DNA from: Cloeon dipterum
Taxonomy: Eukaryota > Arthropoda > Insecta > Ephemeroptera > Baetidae
DNA length: 64,000 nt
Reading direction: 5' to 3'
NCBI RefSeq assembly: GCF_949628265.1
Contig: NC_088787.1
Location: forward strand, 17,412,501-17,476,500
Positions 12,003-22,484 of this stretch are shown one piece after another. Every line of letters begins with the position of its first letter. Position 1 is the stretch's first letter. The notes below the pieces were generated by a model. The model was not told the DNA's origin. It saw only the letters and a program-made list of their open reading frames with translations, and searched no databases. The translations under genes and the position numbers were made by a program.

Positions 12003-14909
12003 ATGGCCGCCCTGGAGGTATCCTGGGCTGAAGTGTGCGAGAGGCACGCCCGGTTGGCGGCCGCCGAGCTGGCCAAGGCCGTGGGCTGTCTCGAGGGGCG
12101 GCCGGGGGCGCGTGAGGTGGTGCGCCGCTTCGTTGACACGTTCGTCGAGGAGGCCGAAACGCAGCTTGTGGAGGCGGGCGGGGGCGGCTCGCCGCGGACT
12201 TCCTTCCTCCGGAGGCTGTCGTTCAAGGGCCTACGGCTGTTCCAGCGCAGCGAGGACACCTCGGAGACGGGCCGCAACCGCCGCCTGGCGAAGATCGTGG
12301 TCGAGTGCCGCAAAGAAGGCATCGTCAACTACGTGACCGGCGAACAACTCGACGGTCGCGAGCATAAGTGGGAAAAGTGCCGACTCGCCCTCGTCAAAAC
12401 TGTCGGCGGCTACATGCTCGAGTTCTACTCGCCGCCAAAGGTGACTATATCCGGGGCGAACACCCTCGAAATGGTCGCTCAGGGGCGTACCGCGTGGCCC
12501 GTTTTGCGGTTGTCTAGGGGGGTGGCAGGTGGTATTCGTATGCACCGTGTAATTTTTTTCTTTGTGGAAGTTTTAAAAACGACCGTTTTTAGAACTGATT
12601 TTTAACAAAACTTTACACTTAAATCTAAGTTTCAAATTTTTTGAATTATATAATGGAAAAAGTTTTATGAACTGTGCGGCGCAAGCAGGAGTTTTTTAAG
12701 TACGATTTTCCTCATGAAATTCCAAAGCGTATGACTAGAACTGCTTTTGTAATGGATTGGTTTTTTCCTAACCACGGAGGTGGTATTTTCATGTGCAAGA
12801 TAAAAAATTGTGTTTAAACCAGCAACATTTTTTTGCCGTTTGAACATGGTTGCAACTTCCTCTCGCTCAGTTATAATCTTGTTTGCTTGAAAACCTCACG
12901 GTATGATAAGACATAGGTTTGGAGTAATATTTCCCTTTATTTAATCAGTTAAACATTAAAGAATTTGAAATAAATTAACACAACCTCGAGTGGTCGCCTA
13001 TTTCAAAAATAAAGAATTTACAACTTTTGTTGGTTTCCCGTTGGAATTTAGATTTGCTTCAACATGAAATCCAAATCGAGGATTCCTAAAAAATCCGACA
13101 TATTTTAGATAATGTTAAAGGTTGCCCACACGCAATTTAGGGTAAAAAATTTCCTCCTATTGCGTGTGTCCTCAAGGCATGCCGCTTTTTGTTCCCCCAT
13201 TCCATCGCGATACTAGGAATTGAAAGGGAAGCCGCTTTTATTCTATCTCTCGATACAATTTCTCCTGCCACTGATTCTTGGGTCGGTCGGTTGGTCGGTG
13301 CAAATGATCTCTAGAATCAACACGTCAATTGTGACGTCACGACCTTCTCGAGACGGAACACAATTATGATTCATCCGCTCTTTCGGGTTCATATCTTCGC
13401 GTCGTTTCAAATGCAGCTGCTGCTGAAATAAATGAAATGATTTTCACAAGTGAATACACCACTAATTTAATGCTTTTGCACTGCAGGCGTCCAAGCCAAA
13501 GAGTGGAGTATTTTGCTTCCTGATTGCTGAAGCCCGCGAGACACGAGCGCTAGAAATGCCTGACAGAGAAAACACATTTGTCCTAAGGGCAGAAAACAAC
13601 ATGGAATACATAATTGAGGCACACGACGCTGAAGACATGAGGTCCTGGTTGGCCACCATCAAATACTGCATGCGAACAACAAGCCCAGATGATAATAAGT
13701 AAGAGCGCAAAAAGCGCAGGTCAAGATATTTTAAATTTGAATTTCAATAAATAAATGTATCTTTTTAGTTCAAGTTTAACATTTATGTCAAATTATGATT
13801 GAGTATCTGTATTAAGTCTGCATTAAGTCACCCTCCCCACCAGAAAAATGTTATTTGATTATTAGATTTGCTGATTAAACTTAAATTACTTTGAATCTAA
13901 ATTTATCGCTGCTCTCTGCAGTGCTGACGGACAGGATGTAAGAATTCGAGTGGAGAGAGGCACGCGCCCAGAGCCGATTCCTTCTCACAACACAGCCGCA
14001 TCCTCCCCAGCAGGCTCGTTAGGGGCCGCCGAAAACCCCCCTGAACTGCCTCCCAGGGTGCCTGGGGGACTTCGGCTTTCAAGTAACAGCAATTTTGAAC
14101 TGTGCTCCAGCCAGCAAGAGTTAGAAATGAGTAAGGACATCGCTAAAATGATTCATTCGCCTCTGCCAAATATTATTTTCAGCAAAAATTCATGTTTTTG
14201 TTCTAGAATCAAGGTCATTTAACTTTATTTGTGCTGCACATTATATAATATTGATCTGTAGTGGCTGAGGCATCTGGTGTTGGAACCGAGCCAGACAATG
14301 CTGTGGTGCTCCGGGAGTATCCTTGGTTCCATGGAACTCTCGCTCGCTCAGAGGCTGCCCAATTGGTGCTCAGCGCAGGGGCCAACGGACATGGTGTCTT
14401 CCTGGTCAGGCAAAGCGAGACAAGGAGAGGCGAGTTTGTCCTCACTTTCAACTTTCAGGGCAGAGCAAAGGCAAGTAACAGTTTAAAATCTATAGATCCC
14501 ATTTTAAATCAACCCCCTTTTAAGTTAAAAAAAAAACTAACGAAATATTTATTCTTTGTAACAGCATTTAAGAATGACCCTGAGTGGAGAAGGTCAGTGT
14601 CGTGTGCAACACCTCTGGTTTGCATCCATCTTCGACATGCTGGACCACTTCCGTATCAACCCCATCCCGTTGGAATCTGGTGGTGCCTCCGACGTCACTC
14701 TAGCCGACTTTGTGGTAGCTGGCAGGTCTGCACCTGCAAATGCAGCCTCAGCTGGTGGTAGTGGTCAGAGGACAGCAGCGCCCCCTGAGCCCAGAGAGCA
14801 GGTGATTACTCACGGAGGCTCGGTACGAACAAGGACAGAATCGATGGAGAGGCTGGAGCGCCAGGCTGCAGGAGGCCGAGCGGTTGAGAACACGTACAGT
14901 TTTGTCTAG
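12003..14909 (+). CDS. Lnk: SH2B-family adapter protein Lnk (5 exons, complete)
   Basis: Exons 12003-12440, 13487-13698, 13922-14130, 14262-14470 and 14565-14909 join in frame to give 470 residues. The SH2B architecture is complete. An N-terminal dimerisation segment ([18 protein letters not shown]) is followed by a basic Ser stretch ([13 protein letters not shown]) and a PH domain split by intron 1, with the family signatures [17 protein letters not shown] and [12 protein letters not shown] Pro-rich linker (PPELPPRVP) then leads to the SH2 domain at about 306-396, with phosphotyrosine-binding Arg in FLVRQS at about residue 336. The protein ends [10 protein letters not shown], matching the C-terminal Cbl-binding tyrosine motif of vertebrate APS/SH2B2. 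Known role: adapter for the insulin receptor and other receptor tyrosine kinases at the membrane; in flies Lnk promotes insulin signalling. The start is the first in-frame ATG (GACGGCCATGG). Intron 4 has a GC donor. It is shorter than vertebrate SH2B1, as in other insects. Confidence 0.93.
13127..13169. repeat. Short inverted repeat in Lnk intron 1
   Basis: CACACGCAAT and its exact reverse complement ATTGCGTGTG are separated by about 22 bases inside the 1,046-bp first intron (12441-13486). The rest of this intron shows nothing recognisable. Confidence 0.4.
14471..14564 (+). other. GC-AG intron in Lnk
   Basis: The exon ends AAG and the intron begins GCAAGT, the consensus context for a GC donor. 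The acceptor is TTTGTAACAG. A nearby GT (14475) would put the SH2 domain out of frame, whereas the GC donor joins GRAK to HLRMTL exactly as in the family. Confidence 0.85.
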
Positions 14910-14999
14910 CAAGCATTCCAGACTGATTGACAGTGGCCAAAGACAGGATGCGTGTGTGCATGTGCATTGTGTGTATCTCTAGTCCTCTGATAATATGTA

Positions 15000-15018
15000 A
15001 ATAAATAAATAAATAAAT
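15000..15018 (+). terminator. Polyadenylation signals of Lnk
   Basis: Overlapping AATAAA hexamers in an (AAAT)n run begin 90 bases after the Lnk stop codon. Confidence 0.6.
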
Positions 15019-15974
15019 CACTCTCAAAGCACTGATTTTGTTTGATTTATTTGACTCAACGGTTCAACGCCCTTTAAATATCTCTTATTACCTAAAACTG
15101 AAAGTAAATTTTTAATCTTGAAAGATGATAATTATGATAAGAATAGTTAGACAAAAATACTCAAATTATGTCCCTACTTTAATAATATTATTGTGTAAAT
15201 TATATCTGCATTATGTCATAAGTCATAATGTGTATTATCGAACTGTCCTAAATTTCATGTTATTCATTTGTGCGAATTTTTTGGAAAAAAATATTACTGC
15301 CAAGTCCAAAACACAATGGAGTTATTTGCGACGCAATATAACTGGTACAAAGAGGAAATTATATTGCTCAAAATCATTCCCCTATGAATCATGTCACGAG
15401 AGCAAGAATTACCGCAATTAAAATTACACATTGCGAAAATATGCAGGCGAAAGTCCCACCACTTGATCAAGAGCAGATGACTGTGAGACGAAACATTATT
15501 TCCCCCCGATTTTTACACACTTCGACTTTTCTTTTATTCATTTTAATATTAGTCTGCGCGGCGGTGTAGTGTGTTGCGAACATGAAATTGGCGCCGCTCG
15601 CCGATCAGCCCGGTTCGATCGTCCAACGCGTGCGCCGTGTCCAACTCCAATTGTCCCAGCCCGTGAGGAATGCGCGTGCGCCCAACCCATTGCGAAGTTT
15701 GCGAGCCTGTTTCCGATTTCTAAATCGATTCCTGAGTTGCCCCGCTTCTGATGCGGTCCCGCGGCTAATCACGCAGCCCCAGTGCCGGCCACGCTCTGCC
15801 GTTGGGTGCCCCCACAATCAACCCTCAAAAGGACATCTTCTAGAGGGTGCAATTGCTGCCAAGGGGGCCGAGCGGCCTCAAAACGGGCGGTCGAGTCCCT
15901 CGGACGGCCATCTTAGTTTTGACCGAACTCGGTTTTCAGGTTATGGCCCAGCAGTAAGGAAACCCACGATTGCG
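15019..15974 (+). promoter_or_regulatory. Lnk-Tao intergenic region with Tao promoter and 5' leader
   Basis: The first half is AT-rich with nothing recognisable. From about 15555 composition changes to GC-rich and stays so to the Tao start, which suggests the promoter and first exon of Tao. A frame open from ATG 15582 runs 131 codons in phase with the Tao start codon at 15975. No homology is apparent in it, so I treat it as leader and not as coding sequence. Confidence 0.4.
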
Positions 15975-18900
15975 ATGCCCGCCGTAGCCAGGTAAACAAG
16001 ATCCCTGCTGTCCATTTTTCCCAGTGAGATACCTTAAAATTTCTCAGCTGAGCTGCAATGAGCTGTCCTTTGGGCCCCGATAGCACCTGCAGTACGAATC
16101 AGTTAACCGGTTATGTTAATTTCGTTCATTGATCAGTTACAACCGGCAATTTATTACCGAGAACTGCAACTTTCTATCGATTTTCTTCAAAAACTGTATT
16201 GAAAACCGGTTAAATTATCAGTTTTTACTGACATAACGGTGTTTTCATGCGGTATCTGGTGACCAGCCCATTTAATGGGATTTAAAAGTTTCAATGAAAG
16301 TTTGTATTAATTAGGCAATATTTTGATATCCTGTGTTCAAGAAAACAATGCATTGAGCCCTTCGAAGAGCCTCTAAAAATGTGGTGATTCCAGCTATGCC
16401 GTTTTCGCTTGTGCTTGAGTTAAAATCTGCTCTATTTTCGCCGTCAATTATCTGATCTAGTTTTTGACGTGCACGCCAAATCGCACGCATAAAAGACGGT
16501 GCAATATAACAAATTTTACTCATCCTTCGTGCCTAAATGCGACTCTGGCACCGTCGTGAGTACGGTTTCTATTACAGGAACCACAAATTCACACCTTATA
16601 TGGAAAGAACATCCTTTCTGTGACAGTCTTTCAAATATGCAATCGTGGTTACGGCTTTGGAATGTTATGTCATAATGCAGAATCAGACCAACCCAATACC
16701 TCAAACTCAATATTATTCTACTTTTATTTTATATTGTTCTAATAATTTAATTACTTCTGGTGTTTTTAGCAGGCCGGGCAGCCTGAAGGATCCCGAGATC
16801 GCCGAATTATTTGAGCGGAGCGATCCAGAAAAGACCTTTGAAGACCTCCGAGAAATCGGCCATGGGTCTTTTGGTGCAGTCTATTATGCCCGACACGTGC
16901 CGACCAGGGAAATTGTGGCTATCAAAAAGATGTCCTACCTGGGCAAGCAGTCGGTTGAAAAGTGGCAGGACATTCTCAAGGAAATTCGTTTCCTGCGCCA
17001 GCTCGGTCATCCAAACACGATTGAGTATAAGGTAAAACCAGCTGTCAATGTTTTGAGCCGCGATTCACGCATCTTCTTTTTTAAAAGGGCTGCTACTTGC
17101 ATGACAATACAGCCTGGCTGGTCATGGAGTATTGTGTGGGTAGCGCTTCAGACATTCTCGAGGTCCACAAAAGGCCTCTCATGGAGGAGGAAATAGCGGC
17201 TATCTGCGAAGGCGTACTTCGCGGACTCGCTTATCTCCATTCTATGGGCCGAATCCACAGGGACGTCAAAGCAGGCAACATTCTTCTCACCGAAAACGGT
17301 GTTGTAAAATTAGGTAATGCGTGTGCCTGATCGTCTGATTATTCCCCCTAACCCCCTCGTATTTTTTGGTTACAGCTGATTTCGGTTCTGCCGCCACCAA
17401 GTGTCCAGCCAACTCATTCGTGGGCACGCCATACTGGATGGCGCCAGAGGTGATTCTGGCAATGGACGAAGGCCAGTACGATGGCAAAGTGGACGTCTGG
17501 TCCATGGGCATCACATGCATAGAGTTGGCTGAGCGCAAGCCACCCTATTTCAATATGAACGCGATGAGTGCCTTGTACCACATTGCTCAGAACGAGTCGC
17601 CTCAGCTGCAGGCGTCTGAATGGACCGACGTTTTCCGTCACTTTGTTGACGCCTGCCTGCATAAGAATCCTCAGGAAAGGCCCACTTCTTCCAGACTTCT
17701 CTCAGTGAGTAAATTTTTCAATTTATTGTTGTGTTCCTTTATTTCTTAATTTACTTAATTAAAATAACTACTTATTTTGAATAAATTATTATTATTACTT
17801 TGAATTTAAGTTGCACTTAAAGAAGATGAGCAAAAATATCACAATAACTGCCTAGCAACAAGCAGGGACTGCATCTATTTCAACGGTGTTCCTTATGCTC
17901 TATAAATAAATTTATCACACATAAAAACCTGGAGAATTCCCGCCACGGGAGGAAATAACGATGCGTTGCAATCAAGTCATGTATGCTTGAACACCCCAAA
18001 TGCTAAGTCAGGAATTAAGCCAAATTTGAAGTGTCATTCGTTAAGAGCAATTTTGTTTAATAAATCTGCAATTTTTTTTTGCTAAAATTGTAAAAAATTT
18101 AATGTTTGCTTTCGTTTTGTGGGAGCCTTTCATAAAAAATTAAAGCATTTTTAAGCGCCTGTTGTTTGTACCGTCCTAATTTTAACAACAATTTACATTT
18201 TCAGCACCAACTCGTTACACGAATTCGCTCACCAACTGTTCTGATCGACTTGATTGGTCGCACCAAGGCCGCCGTGCGTGATCTCGACAACCTCAACTAC
18301 CGTAAGATGAAGAAAATTCTGATGGCCGACGAGAACGACGCGGGTGCTGGCGACGAAGGCAAAAGCAACTCTGTTACCTCAGAGAATAGTCTGCACTCAG
18401 CTGTCTCTGTTGCCTCGACTGGCTCCAACAGCAGTCTGCCCAACCAGGAAGCCCCACCGGTGCCACCCCACGCCTCCACGTCGGAGGACTTTTTGCCCGT
18501 TCGACCCCACGCCTCAAATTTCGCTACCATAAGAACAACATCAATCGTGACCAAGCAGCAGAAAGAACACATGCAGGAGGAAATGCATGAGCAAATGTCT
18601 GGCTACAAACGCATGAGGCGGGAACACCAAGGTGCTCTACTCAAATTAGAGGAGAAGTGCAAGGTATGCAAATCAAATATTAGCTGGCTTTCTCAGTAGC
18701 AGGCAACTATCAGTGCTTGTAATGGGTCTAGTTAGTCATGTTGTTTGCAAACTATTTGACACCATTTAGATCTTATCTAAATGCATACTATTGTTATTAT
18801 TGCTGACAATTTTATCTTTTCAATGGAGTGCTCTATTTTTCACATCAATTAGTGTTTTAGGCACTCATCTGATAATGTTTTCTATTTTTCATATTTTATA

Positions 18901-21065
18901 AGAAATTAGAAATTCCTGACCAACCTGATTTGGTATGAATTTTTTAAATTATTATTTAATTTTTCCTGGATAAGGTTGAAATGGAGGGCCACAAGCAAGT
19001 ACTTGACAAAGAGTACGAAGCATTGTTGAGTCAGTTCAGTAAGGAGTTGGAGCGACTCACCCAGAGGCATCAGCAGGAGCTGGAGAGACGAATAAAAGCA
19101 AACTCGGCCGCTGAAAGACGTCTGTTTAAAGACATTACCACCAGGCAGGAGGCTGACCGCAAGGCGTTTGAAACTCAGAAAAAGAAGGAGTACAAGGCTA
19201 GCAAGGAGCGCTGGAGGCGGCAGATGGACGACGATGCCACTCCCAAGCGCCAAAGAGACGCTGCGCTCGCATCTCAGAAAGAGAACCACAAACAGGTACA
19301 AAAGCAGGAATTAATTCCATTGAAATGCTGAGGTTCGTGACGCAGGTGGAGGCGCAGGAAGAGCAGAGGTTAGTCCGCGGCCAGAAGGACTACCTAGAGT
19401 TAGAAATGCGCAAACTGAGGCGCAAGAAGCTTCTACAGATTCAGCATTTAGAACTGGAACTTTTGAGGGAAGAACTAGTGAAGCGGCAGCAGCAGCTTGA
19501 AACTGCCCACTCAATGCTCCTAAGACACCATGAAGCCACCCAGGAGCTTGAATATCGACAACAGAGGGCTGTCCACGCCCTTCGTGAAGAGCAGGTGTGT
19601 ATTCTTATGCTGTGGAGAAAAGCGTTTCGAAAATTAAATTATGATCTTTTTGTTCAGGTATCTCGCCAGCACCAGACAGAACTCAACTCCCAGCGCGAGT
19701 ACATGGCGCGCACAGAGAGGGAACTGCGAAAGAAGCATGCATTGGAGCTGAAGCAGCAACCAAAAAGCCTGAAGCAGAAGGAGGCTCTAATCAGGAAACA
19801 GTTCCGCGATACCTGCAAAATCCAGACTCGGCAGTATAAGGCTTTGAAATCGCACATCCTGCAGACGACGCCAAAGGATGATCAAAAGGCAGTAATCAAG
19901 AAGCTCAAGGATGAGCAAATGCGGAAGCTAGCCCTGCTCGGCGATCAGTATGAGCAGAGCATTGCAGAGATGCTGCAGAAGCAGTCCATTAGACTTGATG
20001 AAAGCCAGGTAAGAATCTCGTTATAAAACCCCTCTCATTCCTGCTCATTTCATTTTATTTCAACGCTATGTTATTAGCTTTAAAATTAAAAATTTCAAAT
20101 GGAAGTATTAATAATGAATTCGTTACCGTTTGACTCTTTCAATAGCTATGTGTCTAAACAAAAGTTTCAATTGTTCTGACCTTAGCAGTTCACAACAGTC
20201 AAGGCCGCAATGATTTCACTTTTTAGATGTCAAATGCTCTGGAAAAGTGCCAACTGGCAAACTGCAACCACCATTGAATTATTTGACCTTTGGTTTCTTT
20301 TGATAAATGAGGCGAATCGTTGGTCTTTAACAGGAGGCTGAATACTCTCGACTGAAAGAACGTCTAGACTACGAACTTGAGATGCTGATGGCTTACCAGT
20401 CAAAGAACAAGATGCAGGCTGAGGCTCAACGAAACCGCGAGCGAAAGGAGTTGGAGGATCGTGTCAGTGTGCGCAGAGCTCTGCTAGAGCAGAAAATGCA
20501 TGAGGAGAGCATCCAGTTCAAGCATGAGCGGCACGAGCGTCTGCGCATGCTGCAGGAGCGGCATGACAAGGACCTTGACTCGTTTGATGAAGAATCTGCC
20601 CGCCTCGGATTCAGGTAACTTCTAGGGCTGCTGGGTTTTCCATTGTCTCTTACCTCTTATCATTCCTGATTTCCTTCAAAAGAAGTTAATCAATATCCTA
20701 AAACAATCCCATGCTCTATGCTCATCAATTGCGTACAAAACTTTCAAATATTTGTGTTTTTAGCAGAAGTGAAGGGTTGCGGTAAATTAACTTGTAATTT
20801 TCATTAAAATTCCCAAAGGAAATCGAATACGCAAGAAGTTCAGTATTTGGATATATGAAAACTGGGCTGCATGTAATTAAGTGCAGTTTTTTAACTCTGG
20901 TAACATGCGCAGGGCTGAATGAGTGACTTTTGTCAAATCGCAAATTGTGGTTTCAGTGCGCTCGCCATTGCCGAGAGCTCAAAGGAGGCATACGAAGAGG
21001 AGAGCCTGAGTGGAAGCATGCTCAGTTTGGCCCACAGCAACAGCTCCTCCTCCTTCCCCCTGTGA
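15975..21065 (+). CDS. Tao: Ste20-family serine/threonine kinase Tao (10 exons, complete)
   Basis: Exons 15975-15991, 16773-17031, 17088-17313, 17376-17704, 18205-18663, 18975-19295, 19346-19594, 19658-20008, 20334-20614 and 20957-21065 join in frame to 866 residues. The 17-base first exon gives MPAVA plus a split Arg codon, leading into [14 protein letters not shown], the conserved TAO start. The kinase domain (about 28-280) has the Gly loop IGHGSFGAV, Lys57 in VAIKK, Asp151 in [11 protein letters not shown] at 169-171 and Ser181 in the activation segment, the phosphosite position known in mammalian TAO kinases. A conserved linker ([19 protein letters not shown]) and a long Glu/Arg/Gln-rich coiled coil follow, ending [20 protein letters not shown]. 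Known roles: phosphorylates Hippo, feeds JNK/p38 through MAP2Ks, and controls microtubules. The short introns (50-63 bp) are typical of insects. The Ser/Pro linker is shorter than in Drosophila. Confidence 0.95.
16105..16211. promoter_or_regulatory. Two Grainyhead-type sites in Tao intron 1
   Basis: The palindrome AACCGGTT, the consensus for Grainyhead-family epithelial factors, occurs at 16105-16112 and 16204-16211, with a half-site (ACAACCGG) between them near 16140. They lie in the first intron (15992-16772), about 130-240 bp from the start codon, a common place for enhancers. Function is inferred from motif identity and spacing only. Confidence 0.4.
16767..16772 (+). other. Tandem NAGNAG acceptor at Tao exon 2
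   Basis: TAGCAG before the exon gives two in-frame acceptors 3 bases apart. One yields AVA-R-PGSL and the other AVA-SR-PGSL. The downstream choice matches the family N-terminus. Confidence 0.5.
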
Positions 21066-21170
21066 TCGAGAAGTGACACTCAGGACTAGTCTCAGTGATA
21101 TACTCACTCCAGGACACTTGACAGTGCAGTGCATCTATCCCCAGCATATTAAACGAATGCAGCGTCAATC

Positions 21171-21176
21171 AATAAA
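21171..21176 (+). terminator. Polyadenylation signal of Tao
   Basis: AATAAA, about 105 bases after the Tao stop codon and before the convergent Q-rich gene. Confidence 0.6.
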
Positions 21177-21430
21177 AGTCACATTGCAGTGAACAGTAAA
21201 TAAATTTCATTTATCACTTCTGTGTGCAGTAAAAATCAGCAAGTCCACAGTAGTGTTACTGTTATTAAATCAGCATAAGTCAAATTTAAATTAAAACAAT
21301 TGTTTTTTATTTTATCATTTTGAATATTTGCCTCCAATATGTGTCTTTAGTTCTACAACATGCTGTTGAAATATGTTTAAAACGCACCGAAAAAAAAAGA
21401 AAAATCCACTTCTGAAGTTGTTTAAAAATC

Positions 21431-21436
21431 TTTATT
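21431..21436 (-). terminator. Polyadenylation signal of the Q-rich secreted protein gene
   Basis: TTTATT on the plus strand (AATAAA on the coding strand), 100 bases after the stop codon. With the Tao signal at 21171 it defines a tail-to-tail pair. Confidence 0.5.
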
Positions 21437-21535
21437 AACTTAAAACATTCTATTAAGAGCAACTTGTAATTTAAGTTAAACTTTAAAAAGCATCACTGGC
21501 CGTCAAATTCTTGCCCTTAGTGGCTTGCACCTTAT

Positions 21536-22105
21536 TCAGGGCCATCTGCGGTTTTCATTCTGGCTTTGGACATAATAACGCCTATTGTCGCCATAGTGCA
21601 CCCCTCGAGCCTGGTCATCTTTAACAACTAGACTTGTTCCCAATTGAACAGACCATGGGGCAGGCTGGCGAGGGTTGTAGTCGTAAACATCTCCTTGCGG
21701 TCCGCCCCTGAGGTATCTCGCCCTGGGAATTTGGATTTGCTGATAGTTGCTGGGCTGGTTGGATAGACTCGGTTGTTGCTGATACGCCTGGAATTGTTGA
21801 CTCTGGTAGGGCTGCGCCTGGTACTGTTGAGATTGATAGGGCTGTTGGGGGTATTGAGGCTGGTACTGCTGCTGCTGTTGGTAGGGCTGCTGATGTTGTT
21901 GATAGGGTTGCTGCTGTGGTTGGAACTGTGGCGACGGGTTGCCCCAATAACGGCTGGCTGGCAGCACAGCTGATAAAATTTTGCTTTGCCATTTTGGCTC
22001 CGGGGCTGACCACCAGGCTGTGTCGCGGGTAAGCGAGCGTCCTTCATAAGCTCCGGCCAGGCCCACAAGGCCGGCAATTGATATTAATATCCACGTAGCT
22101 GACAT
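21536..22105 (-). CDS. Secreted Gln/Tyr/Pro-rich low-complexity protein
   Basis: A single coding exon of 189 residues. It starts with a clear signal peptide (MSATWILISIAGLVGLAGA, probable cleavage before YEGRSL). A short Trp-containing segment (TAWWSAPEPKW) follows. From about residue 58 to 115 the protein is built of degenerate QPYQQ and QPYQSQQ repeats. The C-terminal third has normal composition (RARYLRGGPQGDVYDYNPRQ) and ends NENRRWP. I recognise no named domain. Composition resembles insect cuticular, eggshell or silk-like matrix proteins, and Tyr/Gln repeats suit cross-linking, but that is inference. A pyrimidine tract ending TTTTCAG abuts the ATG, so the start codon opens exon 2; a donor (AG then GTATTT, exon end 22181) and TATATATAAA at 22231-22242 upstream make a coherent short 5' UTR exon. 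The gene converges on Tao. Confidence 0.75.
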   Translation of the reverse strand: MSATWILISIAGLVGLAGAYEGRSLTRDTAWWSAPEPKWQSKILSAVLPASRYWGNPSPQFQPQQQPYQQHQQPYQQQQQYQPQYPQQPYQSQQYQAQPYQSQQFQAYQQQPSLSNQPSNYQQIQIPRARYLRGGPQGDVYDYNPRQPAPWSVQLGTSLVVKDDQARGVHYGDNRRYYVQSQNENRRWP

Positions 22106-22180
22106 CTGAAAATTACAGCAGCCGTTATTCTAGTGAGCTAGGATATTAATTAAAACTAAGACAAACCCTAAAAAAAATAC
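22106..22180 (-). other. Probable 5' UTR intron of the Q-rich gene
   Basis: On the coding strand a donor TTTTAG-GTATTT and an acceptor TTTTCAG directly before the ATG bound a 75-bp AT-rich intron, similar in size to other short introns here. No transcript evidence is available. Confidence 0.4.
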
Positions 22181-22230
22181 CTAAAAGAGCTCAAGTGGTT
22201 TCAAAAGTAGATGTAAATTTTTAAATAAAA

Positions 22231-22242
22231 TTTATATATAAG
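22231..22242 (-). promoter_or_regulatory. Candidate TATA box of the Q-rich gene
   Basis: CTTATATATAAA on the minus strand, placed about 30 bases before the likely start of the inferred 5' UTR exon. Confidence 0.35.
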
Positions 22243-22484
22243 GATTACCGCTAATCTTCAAACCACAATTTTTTCACGAGAAGACTTTCTGGTGTCAATG
22301 ACACGAATGTTAGCCACACGCGAATTGGCCACTTTAGCCGGGAAACGTGTCAGTCAATATAATGGGTACCCATGGCTGTTTTCAATTTCAGGGACGAGTT
22401 GGTTCGCAGTTTCAAGTTGGTGGCCAGACGCGGAAACGCAATTGTTTTAAATGCAAAGCGCGACCATGCAGGAAACTTTGTTAA

